A DNA stretch of 47,338 bases, taken from positions 1 to 47,338 of the forward strand of contig JAIBEY010000085.1 in the NCBI GenBank assembly GCA_019459525.1, in the 5' to 3' direction. The position numbers were made by a program, and so were the translations under genes. Source of the stretch: Prolixibacteraceae bacterium. GTDB taxonomy: Bacteria; Bacteroidota; Bacteroidia; Bacteroidales; Prolixibacteraceae. The notes beneath the pieces were generated by a model, which saw only the letters and a program-made list of their open reading frames with translations, had not been told where the DNA came from and ran no database searches. Position 1 is the stretch's first letter. The number at the start of each line of letters is the position of its first letter. Positions 1-9,300 of this stretch are shown one piece after another.

Positions 1-58
1 CTAATATCCCTTGGGGTAAAATCAAATCCAAAAAATTCTTGTCTGCTGCTGATCCCAT
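1..58 (-). CDS. Transposase N-terminus, ISAon1-like (ISL3 family), cut by window edge
   Basis: Reading the minus strand from the ATG at 58, the frame stays open to the window edge and gives 19 residues beginning MGSAADKNF and continuing LDLILPQGIL. The segment (D/K)xFLDLILPxGIL is what the first residues of ISAon1-type transposases look like in Bacteroidota, where a small N-terminal protein or domain precedes the DDE transposase. This suggests an insertion sequence lies mostly to the left of the window and that its terminal inverted repeat is somewhere between 60 and about 250. I could not pick out the repeat itself because the other end is missing. With only 19 residues the call is tentative. 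Confidence 0.45.
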   Translation of the reverse strand, partial: MGSAADKNFLDLILPQGIL

Positions 59-318
59 TCGTTTTTTCCTTCAAAGAAAAAAACTTTTATCCTCCTCCAC
101 AACATTCCCGATTGATCCGAATTAAGCATATATTTTAGCTACTCTGAGGAGGAAAAAAGAGATATCCCTAACCCCTCTTAAGTTTGTTCGAAAGGCTTTA
201 AGTTTGGATCAAACTAAAATTTCTTCATTCTAGATTTAACACAAAAGTTTGGTGGAATTACAAGGGTTCAGTTTGTTCTGTTAACCTTAACTTGAACCAA
301 CCCGATGTGGTGTGCTGC
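59..318. other. Non-coding stretch between transposase start and BNR lipoprotein
   Basis: No convincing gene is seen. The octamer TAAGTTTG occurs twice (179-186 and 199-206), and GTTTGGATCAAAC at about 202-214 is a short palindrome with a 3-nt centre. Because the putative transposase starts at 58, one IS end and its target-site junction should fall in this interval. Confidence 0.4.
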
Positions 319-1341
319 CTATTTTTCCATTGTCATGCCTGCTTTTAATTTTCTTTCGGAAGTAGTTATGACTAAAATACCGTTATACGAAGTCAAATTT
401 GTGGCGGCAAAATTTGTGGGTAAGCCATTGCCCGATTGTTTCCATGCAGAGTCGAAATTCGTCTTACTATAAACTCCATCCCATTGCCCTGCAAATGCAA
501 CATTGTTTTGACTAAGTACATTAAACGTATATAAATCTTTTGGCAACCCATCTTGTGCACTTTGCCATGTTATCCCATCATTTGAGGATACTAACAATTC
601 ATTGTAGGTCATGGCATACAATTGTTCGCCTGCTGAACTTATATTGTGGACACTATGTGTAGGTAATATGTTTTTCCAATCGTCGTTGTCATTTTTATAC
701 ACTCCTTTACTTGTCGCGATGTAAAAACTTCCTTTAAGCACCGTTACACCATTAACTTGTAATGAAAGATGCCCATATTCAAGCTTCCAGGTATTCGATT
801 TTTCGTTTAAAGAGTAAAACCCATCATTTGTGCATATGTAAAGCTTATTCTCAAATTCAAAAAATCTCCTTATCGTTAGGTTATTAAGTCCTGAGTTTTG
901 AGTTGTCCAGGTTTTCCCGTTGTCATTCGAATAAAACACTCCTTTATGTTGTGTTCCCACATAAATAGCCCCCTGGTAAAATGACAATGCACCGATGTTG
1001 CCCGCCAGTATTTGCTTATCAGTTGGGATGCCAACCCAAATGCTGTCGTTGAAGTTATATGTGTACACACCGTGTTCTTTTGTAGCAATACCGAGTAATC
1101 TTTCGGAGACCGCAACTCCGCCTAGTCCAATACTCATTTTTTGTGGCAATCCGGAACTCGCATTTTTCCAACTATTTCCATTGTCAACTGAAAAATAGAT
1201 TATTCCATTGGCCGTTTCGTTCAGATTTTTTCCATTTTTTGAGTTACTAATGTTTTGTTTGGTTTCGGCGATCCTGTTGGTTTGTCCATTGCAAGAGCTA
1301 AAGGCAACCAACGCCAGAGTTAATAAGATATAGTTTCTCAT
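319..1341 (-). CDS. Secreted lipoprotein with BNR/Asp-box repeats (beta-propeller)
   Basis: A 340-residue protein of unknown function. Starting at the ATG at 1341 gives a lipoprotein signal (MRNYILLTLALVAFSSC, lipobox FSSC); the frame is open a further 28 codons upstream, but that extension would bury the signal peptide. At least three Asp-box motifs of the S-x-D-x-G-x-T-W type are visible (SVDNGNSW, SNDNGKTW, SSNDGITW), each followed by a short glycine-rich turn. This is typical of sialidase/BNR or YCF48-like propellers. The catalytic residues of true sialidases are not evident, so it is better read as a surface or periplasmic propeller of unknown ligand. It lies next to a transposase start in the accessory part of the window. 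Confidence 0.75.
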   Translation of the reverse strand: MRNYILLTLALVAFSSCNGQTNRIAETKQNISNSKNGKNLNETANGIIYFSVDNGNSWKNASSGLPQKMSIGLGGVAVSERLLGIATKEHGVYTYNFNDSIWVGIPTDKQILAGNIGALSFYQGAIYVGTQHKGVFYSNDNGKTWTTQNSGLNNLTIRRFFEFENKLYICTNDGFYSLNEKSNTWKLEYGHLSLQVNGVTVLKGSFYIATSKGVYKNDNDDWKNILPTHSVHNISSAGEQLYAMTYNELLVSSNDGITWQSAQDGLPKDLYTFNVLSQNNVAFAGQWDGVYSKTNFDSAWKQSGNGLPTNFAATNLTSYNGILVITTSERKLKAGMTMEK

Positions 1342-1480
1342 TTTAATTTTAGATTTCTTATAGCTTATAACACTTAGCCGATACACCAAGTGCGGAATGT
1401 TCCAGATAAATTTTCTGCGAAACACTGTTTTTCAATAGCCACTTCATTTTCGGGACTACACCAGAGTCTAAATTCAGGCG

Positions 1481-1580
1481 GGTAGCCAAGTTCGCCCCAT
1501 TCTTTTTCATTAACACGTTAAGAACAATCAATAAGAGGAGAAAAAGTAGCAAAAAGAAAAGAATATCAGTATCTTACATC
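1481..1580. repeat. ~100-bp direct repeat, copy A
   Basis: Begins GGTAGCCAAGTTC and ends ATCTTACATC. It matches 2309-2410 over its whole length with scattered substitutions and two small indels. Weaker similarity continues to the left (TACACC.AAGTGCGGAATG near 1382-1399 against TACACGCAGGTGCGGATTG near 2201-2219). The two copies enclose the NTF2-like gene. Confidence 0.8.
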
Positions 1581-1595
1581 ATCATCATCATCATC
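1578..1595. repeat. (ATC)6 microsatellite at the end of repeat copy A
   Basis: Six uninterrupted ATC units sit at the right end of copy A. Copy B ends with the same CATCAT but then diverges, so the expansion is specific to copy A. It is non-coding here. Confidence 0.8.
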
Positions 1596-1629
1596 TAATT
1601 TTTCTGTGTAAATACTTGCTGACATAATC

Positions 1630-2115
1630 CTAAAATTTCGGATTAGACATATGAGAATGAATCACTTTCCATTTCCCATTTATCATTGAATACACAAAAG
1701 TCCATGCAAATTTACCAGTCAACATGCGACCATCAACTACCTTTACTGAATAATTTCCATGAGTAGTCAATAAAACACTATTTTCGGATAATACAGTAAT
1801 CTTTTTTGTGTCAATATTCATTTTCTGGTATTCCAATCCCTTTATTCTTGATTTGAATCCAACCATTAACTCTTCGAATGAATTAAAATAAAATCCATTA
1901 TCAATAAATCCTGTCTTTAAAGAATCATTGATGCATTCAGAAATCCCCGTTACATCAAGTTTTTCTCCAGCTTTAATGCTTTTATCAAAGGCTAGAGTAA
2001 TCTCATTTTCTATTTTTTTAATCAATGTACTGGATATGTCTTGTGAGTACGAAAATCCGTAAACTCCGAAAGTCATAAATCCGGTAAGAATAAAGCTGTA
2101 AATTTTTTGTCTCAT
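1630..2115 (-). CDS. Secreted NTF2-like (SnoaL/DUF4440-type) protein
   Basis: A 161-residue protein starting with a cleavable signal peptide (hydrophobic run to about residue 22, ending YSQD). The mature part has the NTF2-fold layout: an N-terminal helix pair, a central SFEELMVGFKSRI segment, then strands ending in W(T)FVYSMINGKWKVIHSHMS, which is the usual closing strand pair of SnoaL/DUF4440 proteins. Such domains are often small-molecule binders or enzymes with divergent active sites, and no catalytic residue can be assigned here. The gene is flanked by the two copies of the 100-bp repeat and has GTTATGGGCAAT about 65 nt upstream of its start, like the nuclease gene next to it, so it may travel as a unit. 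Confidence 0.7.
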   Translation of the reverse strand: MRQKIYSFILTGFMTFGVYGFSYSQDISSTLIKKIENEITLAFDKSIKAGEKLDVTGISECINDSLKTGFIDNGFYFNSFEELMVGFKSRIKGLEYQKMNIDTKKITVLSENSVLLTTHGNYSVKVVDGRMLTGKFAWTFVYSMINGKWKVIHSHMSNPKF

Positions 2116-2180
2116 AATTTTGAATTTAGTTATTAAAGTCCAAATCTATTCTTAAAGTGGGATCACTGTTTCTTGGTAAT

Positions 2181-2192
2181 ATTGCCCATAAC
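2181..2192 (-). repeat. Shared upstream motif GTTATGGGCAAT, copy 1
   Basis: On the minus (coding) strand GTTATGGGCAAT precedes the NTF2-like gene by about 65 nt. The same 12 bases occur at 4833-4844, about 37 nt upstream of the nuclease-like gene and in the same orientation. Confidence 0.6.
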
Positions 2193-2285
2193 GTAGAAGC
2201 TACACGCAGGTGCGGATTGCGGGTCCTGAATCCTCGGGATCAAGCCGAAAAACAGCTCCGGCGGAAAGATGCACACCGAAAACCA

Positions 2286-2309
2286 CCTCGAGTACTCGGG
2301 GCCTCGAGG
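2286..2309. repeat. GC-rich hairpin at the left edge of repeat copy B
   Basis: CCTCGAG (2286-2292) can pair with CTCGAGG (2303-2309) across a 10-nt loop. It lies in a locally G+C-rich block (about 2195-2310) that contrasts with the A+T-rich surroundings. Confidence 0.55.
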
Positions 2310-2410
2310 GTAGCCAAGTTCACCCCATTCTTTTTATTATTAACAAGTTAAGAACTATCAACAAGAAAAGAAAAAGAAGCAAAAAGAAAATAAAATCAGC
2401 ATCTTACATC
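2309..2410. repeat. ~100-bp direct repeat, copy B
   Basis: Second copy of the repeat at 1481-1580, starting GGTAGCCAAGTTC and ending ATCTTACATC. The start-to-start distance between copies is 828 bp. The rest of the 2116-2492 gap holds the GC-rich block and no convincing gene. Confidence 0.8.
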
Positions 2411-2492
2411 ATTATTTGTATCAAAATACACCTTTCTTGTTAATAAATCCATGTAAATCTAAAGGACGGGTAGCTGAAGTTACAGGCAGTTT

Positions 2493-4796
2493 TCATATTT
2501 TCTCCAATAGTTTTGATGGCAAAGAGTACATTAAATCTAAGTTTACTCCATTTTCAACAGGTTGGAAGACCACGAATCTTTGTCCTTCTTCGTTTTCCAT
2601 TTCATCTTCTAATAATACACCCTCAGGGAATTTTTCTTGTTGTAAATCTGGAAATACAATTTTTACTTTATCTCCTTTTAAAAATATAGGATTATTAACA
2701 CTTTTAAATTCTTGTGTTTTTGATTCTTGTTGTTTTTGCTCAATTAGTTCTTGTTGTTTCACAATAGGGAAACCGTTTATAATGTTTTTTCCCAAATCAA
2801 ATTCAGGGTCAATTATGACTTTTTGACCTTTTTCGAAAAAGCGTAGTAGATTTAAACCAAAATCTTTGTCGTTATCTATTATTTTTAACTCGCATTCATC
2901 TAACTCAAAACCAGCCTGTGTCCAATTTTCATAAAAACCATCAAATTTTAAAGGGTCTGTAATAATTGGAATTATATTGGAAAAATCAATTAACTCTTGA
3001 CTCTTCTTGTCGTATAGTAAACAAACAGGTGCATAATCTTGCTCAATTGTTTCATTAATCTTTGAGAGCATGGCACTATATTTAATCAAATCATACCTAG
3101 TTACTTTAATCAATTTTTCATTGGTCTTTTTCTGTTTTACCAACTCCGAGTACCTATCCCTGTTATAATTTATGCTTGTGGAATAAATAGGATCTTTAAG
3201 TCTAATTGAATTTGTTAATTCGGAATTTAAATGTTCAAGCATATGCTCACCTTCATCTTTATCATATCTTTCAATTTCATGACCGCTATATAAATACGAA
3301 AAGGTTTTGTCTTCATGAGAGACTCTAATACAATATGCGCCTTCATTGATTTCCCTTTCAAAATTGTAGGAGATAATTGGTTTTCTATTTCCAAAGTGCA
3401 TATTTTTAATTGCAGTTATCTGCCCTTGGCCTTTTATGATTAACGAAATCCATTTTTTGTAATCAAAATTTTTGAGTTTTGACTTTGTTAATGGTTCTTT
3501 TAATCCAGTAATACCTAATACTCGATCCAAATTTCTATGACAGTCTTTATGTATTGGTCCTAATGAATGCTTAAAGCCAAATTCATCAATTTCAACCAAA
3601 TATGCTTCTTCTGAGCTAATACTCATTCCACAATGCAAACATTCCCATTTTCTTATATTCTCGCTGAGAATAACTTTATGCTTTTCTTTGTATGCAATTA
3701 CATGTGGCAGGTCTTCAACATATTCAATATCAGGATGAGCTGCTAATGTTACTATTTTTTTATTCTCATATAGAATCATATTCTCATCTAAATATCTCAT
3801 CATCGCCGATGTTGTTGAACTGCGAAAAATCACATTCCACTCAGTAATTTCATCTTTTCCATCTATAACAAGTTTATTATCCCGATAAGATTGCTTGGGC
3901 AAACCAATATCGTCAAATCTGAATAACTCAACTATTAGAAAATCTGCCTCTTCAACAAATGATTCAATTAATATTATATCCTTTCCACAAGAAAAATTGC
4001 TATTAATATCTTCATCTGCCTTCTTGTCACTTGTTGAACTGAATTGATTAAGTAATCCGTCAACGTATGTTTTATTCACAGACTGCCTTTTAGCAGCAAA
4101 GGTTAAACAATTTGATATTAGCAATTTCCAAATTAGTTCAGGATTTGGAAAGTTTTTGCTCTTTAAGAGCATTAATGCAGCATTAATATTTGAACTCCCT
4201 TCCTCCAAATCAATTATTGATACATAAACTTGCTTGCAAAACTTAATGAAAGTTACTTCATCTGTTTCTGTGCCTAATATTTCTCTATATAAATGAAAAA
4301 ATTGAGTCCGAAATGTTTTAAATGTATTTTCTTCCGATTTATTTAGAGGATTATTTTGAAATTTTGTGTCGTTCAACCTAACTGAAGTGAGAATTTTTTT
4401 TAAGTCTTTCTTTATTTTGGTTGTACTTTCAGATGTTGTAATTAGCACATAAATATTGTTTAAAGAGTATTCATTAATAAAGCTAGTAACAAATTGTTTC
4501 ATGGATTTATTAAAATCGGAATTTGAGGAAGAAGAAAGGGTTGAAACTCTTCGTTTTACTTGGCAATAAATTAATACTTCTTTACAATCTATTCTTATAT
4601 CATCAACATAATCAGTTGTTTCAAAATGAACTGATTCTATGAATAAGTCACTATCAATATCTATTGTCTTGTTAATATTAAAGTCTGTATATTGTGAAAC
4701 TAGAAACCAGGCTCCAACTCTTTGCTGATAATCAATCCCAGCATTTGTAGCTGAACCAGAAGCATTGATTTTCTTTTCTTTCTTTTTAGTTGTCAT
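2493..4796 (-). CDS. Large PD-(D/E)XK nuclease-like protein, DUF4297/Mrr-type N-terminus; candidate defence gene
   Basis: A 767-residue protein that I do not recognise as a named family member. The N-terminus has the layout of a restriction-endonuclease-like fold: a lysine-rich start, SGSATNAGIDYQQRVGAW (helix with conserved Gln at about 24-25), an acidic segment, VDDIRID (Asp65-Asp66) and then LIYCQVKRR (Gln79-Val-Lys81). The D...QxK pattern is that seen in DUF4297/Cap4-like and Mrr-like nucleases. A zinc-site candidate follows: Cys386, Cys389, His416 and Cys419. The C-terminal third has a Gln/Glu-rich linker and a small beta-rich end (GDKVKIVFP). No Walker A motif is visible. The gene stands alone, is A+T-rich and sits in an accessory segment next to repeats and an IS. 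A role in phage or plasmid defence is inference. Confidence 0.6.
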   Translation of the reverse strand: MTTKKKEKKINASGSATNAGIDYQQRVGAWFLVSQYTDFNINKTIDIDSDLFIESVHFETTDYVDDIRIDCKEVLIYCQVKRRVSTLSSSSNSDFNKSMKQFVTSFINEYSLNNIYVLITTSESTTKIKKDLKKILTSVRLNDTKFQNNPLNKSEENTFKTFRTQFFHLYREILGTETDEVTFIKFCKQVYVSIIDLEEGSSNINAALMLLKSKNFPNPELIWKLLISNCLTFAAKRQSVNKTYVDGLLNQFSSTSDKKADEDINSNFSCGKDIILIESFVEEADFLIVELFRFDDIGLPKQSYRDNKLVIDGKDEITEWNVIFRSSTTSAMMRYLDENMILYENKKIVTLAAHPDIEYVEDLPHVIAYKEKHKVILSENIRKWECLHCGMSISSEEAYLVEIDEFGFKHSLGPIHKDCHRNLDRVLGITGLKEPLTKSKLKNFDYKKWISLIIKGQGQITAIKNMHFGNRKPIISYNFEREINEGAYCIRVSHEDKTFSYLYSGHEIERYDKDEGEHMLEHLNSELTNSIRLKDPIYSTSINYNRDRYSELVKQKKTNEKLIKVTRYDLIKYSAMLSKINETIEQDYAPVCLLYDKKSQELIDFSNIIPIITDPLKFDGFYENWTQAGFELDECELKIIDNDKDFGLNLLRFFEKGQKVIIDPEFDLGKNIINGFPIVKQQELIEQKQQESKTQEFKSVNNPIFLKGDKVKIVFPDLQQEKFPEGVLLEDEMENEEGQRFVVFQPVENGVNLDLMYSLPSKLLEKI

Positions 4797-4832
4797 TCTT
4801 CAGTTTTTCTTTATTGAGGTGCAGTATTTAAA

Positions 4833-4844
4833 ATTGCCCATAAC
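4833..4844 (-). repeat. Shared upstream motif GTTATGGGCAAT, copy 2
   Basis: Identical to 2181-2192 and in the same orientation, about 37 nt upstream of the start codon of the nuclease-like gene. Confidence 0.6.
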
Positions 4845-5169
4845 TAGCAAATAGTGGAGAGCTTACCGTACTTTTTCGAAGGCTTAATTGTTTCAAGGCC
4901 CAACTCATCCACTCGTTCAGTTTTGTTTTCGAGATTTTAAAAGTAATGGGTTATGTTTATAAATCCAAACTATTTGTTGCCTTTTTCGGTCGTTTGAGGA
5001 GTTAAACTTTTGGGAATCGCAAAGCTTAAGATTTGCAATACAGGTTAAAAATATCGGGTACGAGTTAGAAATTTGGTGGCACGGATTATAAAAAATCGCT
5101 ACCACTGTGCTTTGAATATACAATAATATGGATTTTCCGCTTTTCCAACCCGAATATCCGTTTTGAAAA

Positions 5170-5226
5170 TCACATAGAAACCTGAAATTTCACCACAGAT
5201 TACACCGATTAGTATATTCTATGTGA
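5170..5226. repeat. REP-like inverted repeat downstream of tsaD
   Basis: TCACATAGAA (5170-5179) is perfectly complementary in inverted orientation to TTCTATGTGA (5217-5226). The 37-nt loop contains ACCACAGATTACACCGATTA, wording typical of dispersed intergenic repeats in Bacteroidota. It lies 28 nt past the tsaD stop and may also end its transcript, although no T-tract follows. Confidence 0.55.
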
Positions 5227-5253
5227 CCTATGTGGTATAATTAAAAAATAGGG

Positions 5254-6291
5254 CTATACCCGGATGTCCATCCTTGCAAACGGTACCGCATCCATGCCAA
5301 TAAATTCGCCTTTCAGGTATTTGTAATGACCGGTCATGGCAATCATAGCGGCATTATCGGTGGTAAACGCAAATTTTGGGATGTGCATTTTCCAATGGCG
5401 TTTGGCTGCTGTTTCAATCAGGGCATTCCGCAGTCCCGAATTGGCCGAAACACCACCGGCAACGGTAATTTCCCGGATGCCGGTTTCTTTGGCTGCTTTT
5501 ATCAGTTTGTCGAGCAGAATGTCGATAATTGTTTTTTGCAGCGAAGCGCACAGGTCGGCTTTTCGTTCTTCAATAAAATTTTCATTTTCTTTCAACTGGT
5601 CGCGAAGCGCATACAGGAAGCTGGTTTTCAGTCCGCTGAAACTGTAGTCGAAGTTGGGGATGCGCGGTTTCGAAAATTTAAAGGCATCCGGATTACCTTC
5701 CTTAGCCAGTTTGTCAACAAACGGACCGCCGGGGTAGGGAAGTCCCATCACTTTGGCACATTTGTCGAAAGCCTCGCCGGCAGCATCGTCAATGGTTTGA
5801 CCGATTACTTCCATATCGAGATAATCTTTCACCAGGATAATCTGCGAATTTCCGCCTGAAACCAACAGGCAAAGAAAAGGGAATTTGGGCGGGTCGTATG
5901 GCTGATCGTATTCTTGTATAAAATGAGCCAGCACATGAGCCTGAAGGTGATTGATTTCAATCATCGGGGCGCCCGTTGCCAGCGAAAATCCTTTGGCAAA
6001 CGAAGTTCCAACCAACAGGGAACCCAACAGGCCAGGCCCCCGGGTAAAGGCGATGGCAGTGATGTCTTCAGGTTTTACCACAGCTTGTTTAATGGCCTGA
6101 TCGACCACCGGGATGATGTTTTGCTGATGGGCACGGCTGGCCAGTTCAGGAACCACACCGCCGTAAGCTTCATGTACTTTTTGCCCGGCAATAATGTTCG
6201 ACAGCAAAAAACCGTTTTTAATTACCGAGGCGGAAGTATCGTCGCAAGACGATTCAATGCCTAAAATCAGTATATCTCTTTCTTTGTCCAT
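5254..6291 (-). CDS. tsaD: tRNA N6-adenosine threonylcarbamoyltransferase TsaD
   Basis: A 345-residue cytoplasmic enzyme that transfers the threonylcarbamoyl group from TC-AMP to A37 of ANN-decoding tRNAs, working with TsaB and TsaE. The ASKHA-fold start ILGIESSCDDTS is visible, and the metal-binding pair is His115 and His119 in INHLQAHVLAH. Nucleotide-binding motifs LLVSGGNSQI and VAGGVSANSGLR follow. Length matches the family (about 335-345). ATG at 6291 is preferred over an in-frame TTG at 6300. It is divergent from tamB with a 74-nt gap, a gene pairing often seen in Bacteroidota. Housekeeping expression is expected. Confidence 0.97.
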   Translation of the reverse strand: MDKERDILILGIESSCDDTSASVIKNGFLLSNIIAGQKVHEAYGGVVPELASRAHQQNIIPVVDQAIKQAVVKPEDITAIAFTRGPGLLGSLLVGTSFAKGFSLATGAPMIEINHLQAHVLAHFIQEYDQPYDPPKFPFLCLLVSGGNSQIILVKDYLDMEVIGQTIDDAAGEAFDKCAKVMGLPYPGGPFVDKLAKEGNPDAFKFSKPRIPNFDYSFSGLKTSFLYALRDQLKENENFIEERKADLCASLQKTIIDILLDKLIKAAKETGIREITVAGGVSANSGLRNALIETAAKRHWKMHIPKFAFTTDNAAMIAMTGHYKYLKGEFIGMDAVPFARMDIRV

Positions 6292-6365
6292 GGGTCTCAA
6301 TAAAAAGCCTGTTCGTTCGTTAATTTCTTATACAGGCTGGTTTTTATCCGTGTATTTGTATTATT

Positions 6366-9300
6366 TTGCTTAAAAATAGGAGCGACAAAAATATCAAAAA
6401 AACACTTAAAATAGGGTTACCAATTCTGGGTACGGTAGTTATCCTGCTCATTTCTATGTACCTGATTCTTCAAAGTCCGGTGGTGCAGACGTATTTGACC
6501 CAAAAGCTGACAGATTACCTGTCGGAAAAATACCAAACAACCGTTACCGTAAAAGGTGTTTCTTTTACTTTTTTCAACAAACTGGTACTCGAAGAAGTTT
6601 TAATTGAAGATCAGAAACACGATTCGTTAGTGTTTGTGAAAGAATTGGTTGCCAGCATCGATTCGTTCAGCATAAAAAAGAAATATGTAGGTATTTCGGA
6701 ACTTACCTTAAACAAGACCTTGCTGAAGTTGAATGCCGATACGGCAGGAATCCCGAATTACCAGTTTTTGCTCGACCAGTTTGCATCAAAAGATACGCTG
6801 AAAAACGACAGCCTGAAGTTTGACCTGCTTGTGAATACATTTGGGTTTAACGATGCCAAAGTATGTTATGCCTATACCGATAGCGCCGGGTATCACCAGC
6901 ATGTATTGGATAGTATTTCGATTGGTGTTGAGGATGTTGAATTTGTCGATCGTAAAATGGCCTTGCAGATTACCCGGTTTCAGATGAATAACCAGAAAGA
7001 TTTCAGCCTCAAAGATTTTTCGGCAAAGCTGTTTTTAACTCCCGATTCAATGCGTATCGATAACCTTCGGCTACATACGTCAAATTCAGAAATTACGGAA
7101 GCAAATATCCGGATTGACAAAGTCAAAGCCGGTGAGCCATTTAATTTCATGAATTTGAAAATTGACATTAACCTGGAAAAATCATTCGTGAGCCTGAAAG
7201 ATATCGGGCAGTTTGTTCCGGAATTGAAAGGGATGGACGAAAATATTGAAGTTTCGGGTCAGATTACCGGTAAATTGGCCGATTTGAAAGGAAAAAATAT
7301 TGAGTTAAGCATGGGCAACAATACCCGGTTGGCCTTCGATTTTTATCTGAACGGGCTGCCTGATATTACCAGCACGTATATGCATGTTGATCTGAAACAG
7401 TCATTTGCCGATTTTGAGGATATACAGCGGGTTAAGCTTCCCGATCGGTTCCCGTTGCAGATGCTCGATATTCCTGCAACCTTGCTTCAGGCAGGGATAA
7501 TCGAATACAAGGGAAATTTTACAGGCTTCCTGAGCGACTTTGTTGCTTACGGAACGTTCCGTTCGAAATGGGGAGTCCTGACCACCGACTTATCGTTTGT
7601 GCCGCTGGAGGGCGAAAAACTGAAAATTAACGGACGGCTGAAAACAGTGAATTTCCAGATCGGCAAGTTGGTCCAGTCTGATTTGCTCGACCGGATAACC
7701 TTTAATGGTGATATAAAGGGAGTTCTGAATCCGCAATCGCACAACTTTATGGCCTCTGTTTCAGGGCAAATCGATAGTGTGATGGTGAACAAATACCAAT
7801 ACAAAAATATTGAATTAAGCGGCGATATACTGAATAAACGGTTCGACGGAAGTTTAATCGTTGATGACCCGAATTTGCAATTCCGGTTTGATGGGGCATT
7901 TGATTTGAATGTTCCGGTCCCGGTTTTTGATTTCAATATGCAGGTTGAGAAGGCCGATTTGCGGGCATTAAATCTGGTTAGCAGGTTTAAAGAATCCGAA
8001 ATCTCTTTTGCGCTTAACGCCAATTTCACCGGTAATACTATCGATAACCTGAATGGCTTGATCCACTTTGCGCAGGGGAGCTACCAAAACGAAAACGGAC
8101 TTGTGTCGTTCGATAATTTTGATTTAAAGACTTTTCATGAAAATGAACCGGTTTTGCAAGTCCGATCCGATTTTCTGGATGCCGAAATCAGGGGGCAATA
8201 CCAGTTACATAACCTGCACAACTCGGTAAAAAGCATTATCAATCATTATATCCCATCTTCGGGGCTAAGTATTCCGGTTCAAAAAACCAACAATAATTTC
8301 GATTTTCAGTTCGACCTGAAAGATATAAACCGGTTTGCCCGGGTAATGATACCCGAATTGAAGGTAGATCCGGCCAAACTGGAGGGAAGCATAAACTCGG
8401 AGAGAAACATACTGGTGCTCAAGGCGAGTTTTCCGCAGATACAGTATCAATCAACTGTTATTCATAAATTTACTATCGCTGTTGATGGCGATTCTAAACT
8501 GAATGTGAGGAATAAGGCAGAAGAAGTTGCTGTGGGCGGACAGTTTAAGGTGTACAATTTATCGTTAATTTCTGAAGCTAAAAATGATGTGCTGGATTCT
8601 AAACTGGCATGGAATAATTTCGGGGCTGTTTCATACAGTGGTTCGGTTAATACAAGTACCCGGTTTTCTAACCAGGAGCAAAAGCCGCAGGTCGAAATTT
8701 CAGTCAAGCCAACCCGCTTGTTTCTTTCCGACGAGCAGTGGCAGATTAATTCTTCAACCATTACAATCGACTCGACCCTTGTAAAAGTGAATAACCTGAA
8801 ACTCTCGAATAACGAACAATCCATTTTAATCGATGGGTCCATTGATAAAAACCAGAACAACAAATTGAACATTTTTTTCGACCGGATTGATCTGGGTTCG
8901 CTGAATACGTTTATAGCTGGCAACCTCAAGCTGAAAGGAGAATTAAATGGTAGTGTTTCACTTTTTGATCTTTATCAGCGGGCGCTGTTTCTGTCCGATT
9001 TAAAAATTGAGGGATTAGGTTTACTCGGTCATTCGCTTGGGAACGGAAGTGTAATGACCCGCTGGGACCGGGCTGCCGAAGAGATCGATGCCGAATTAAT
9101 CGTGGAATCAGGAAATAAAAAAGCACTGCATGCCTATGGAATTTATAATCCGGGGAAAGACAGTCTCTCCGTTTATTCCAATTTTGACCATTTTTCGTTG
9201 CTGATTTTGCAACCGTTAATGGGAAGCAGTTTTGCCAATTTTCACGGCGATGCTACCGGGCGGGTACACATTTACGGGTCGCCGCGCTATCTTCAGCACG

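Larger units (their letters stand above)
4797..5253. other. Intergenic region with shared motif and a REP-like hairpin
   Basis: No supported gene. It contains the second GTTATGGGCAAT copy (4833-4844, minus strand) and an inverted repeat at 5170-5226. It marks the border between the accessory segment and the core genes that begin with tsaD. Confidence 0.5.

Noticed and set aside
1-138. Plus-strand frame open from the window start to about 138
   Set aside because: It has no recognisable features, and the minus-strand reading of the same bases matches a transposase start better.
2157-2443. Two overlapping plus-strand frames in the repeat region
   Set aside because: They run through the GC-rich hairpin and the 100-bp repeat and show no protein-like pattern.
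2181-4844. Integron attC sites around the accessory genes
   Set aside because: GTTATGG does not fit GTTRRRY, and no paired RYYYAAC core with attC spacing was seen.
4917-5123. 68-codon minus-strand frame
   Set aside because: Odd composition, no family resemblance and no start context; treated as chance.
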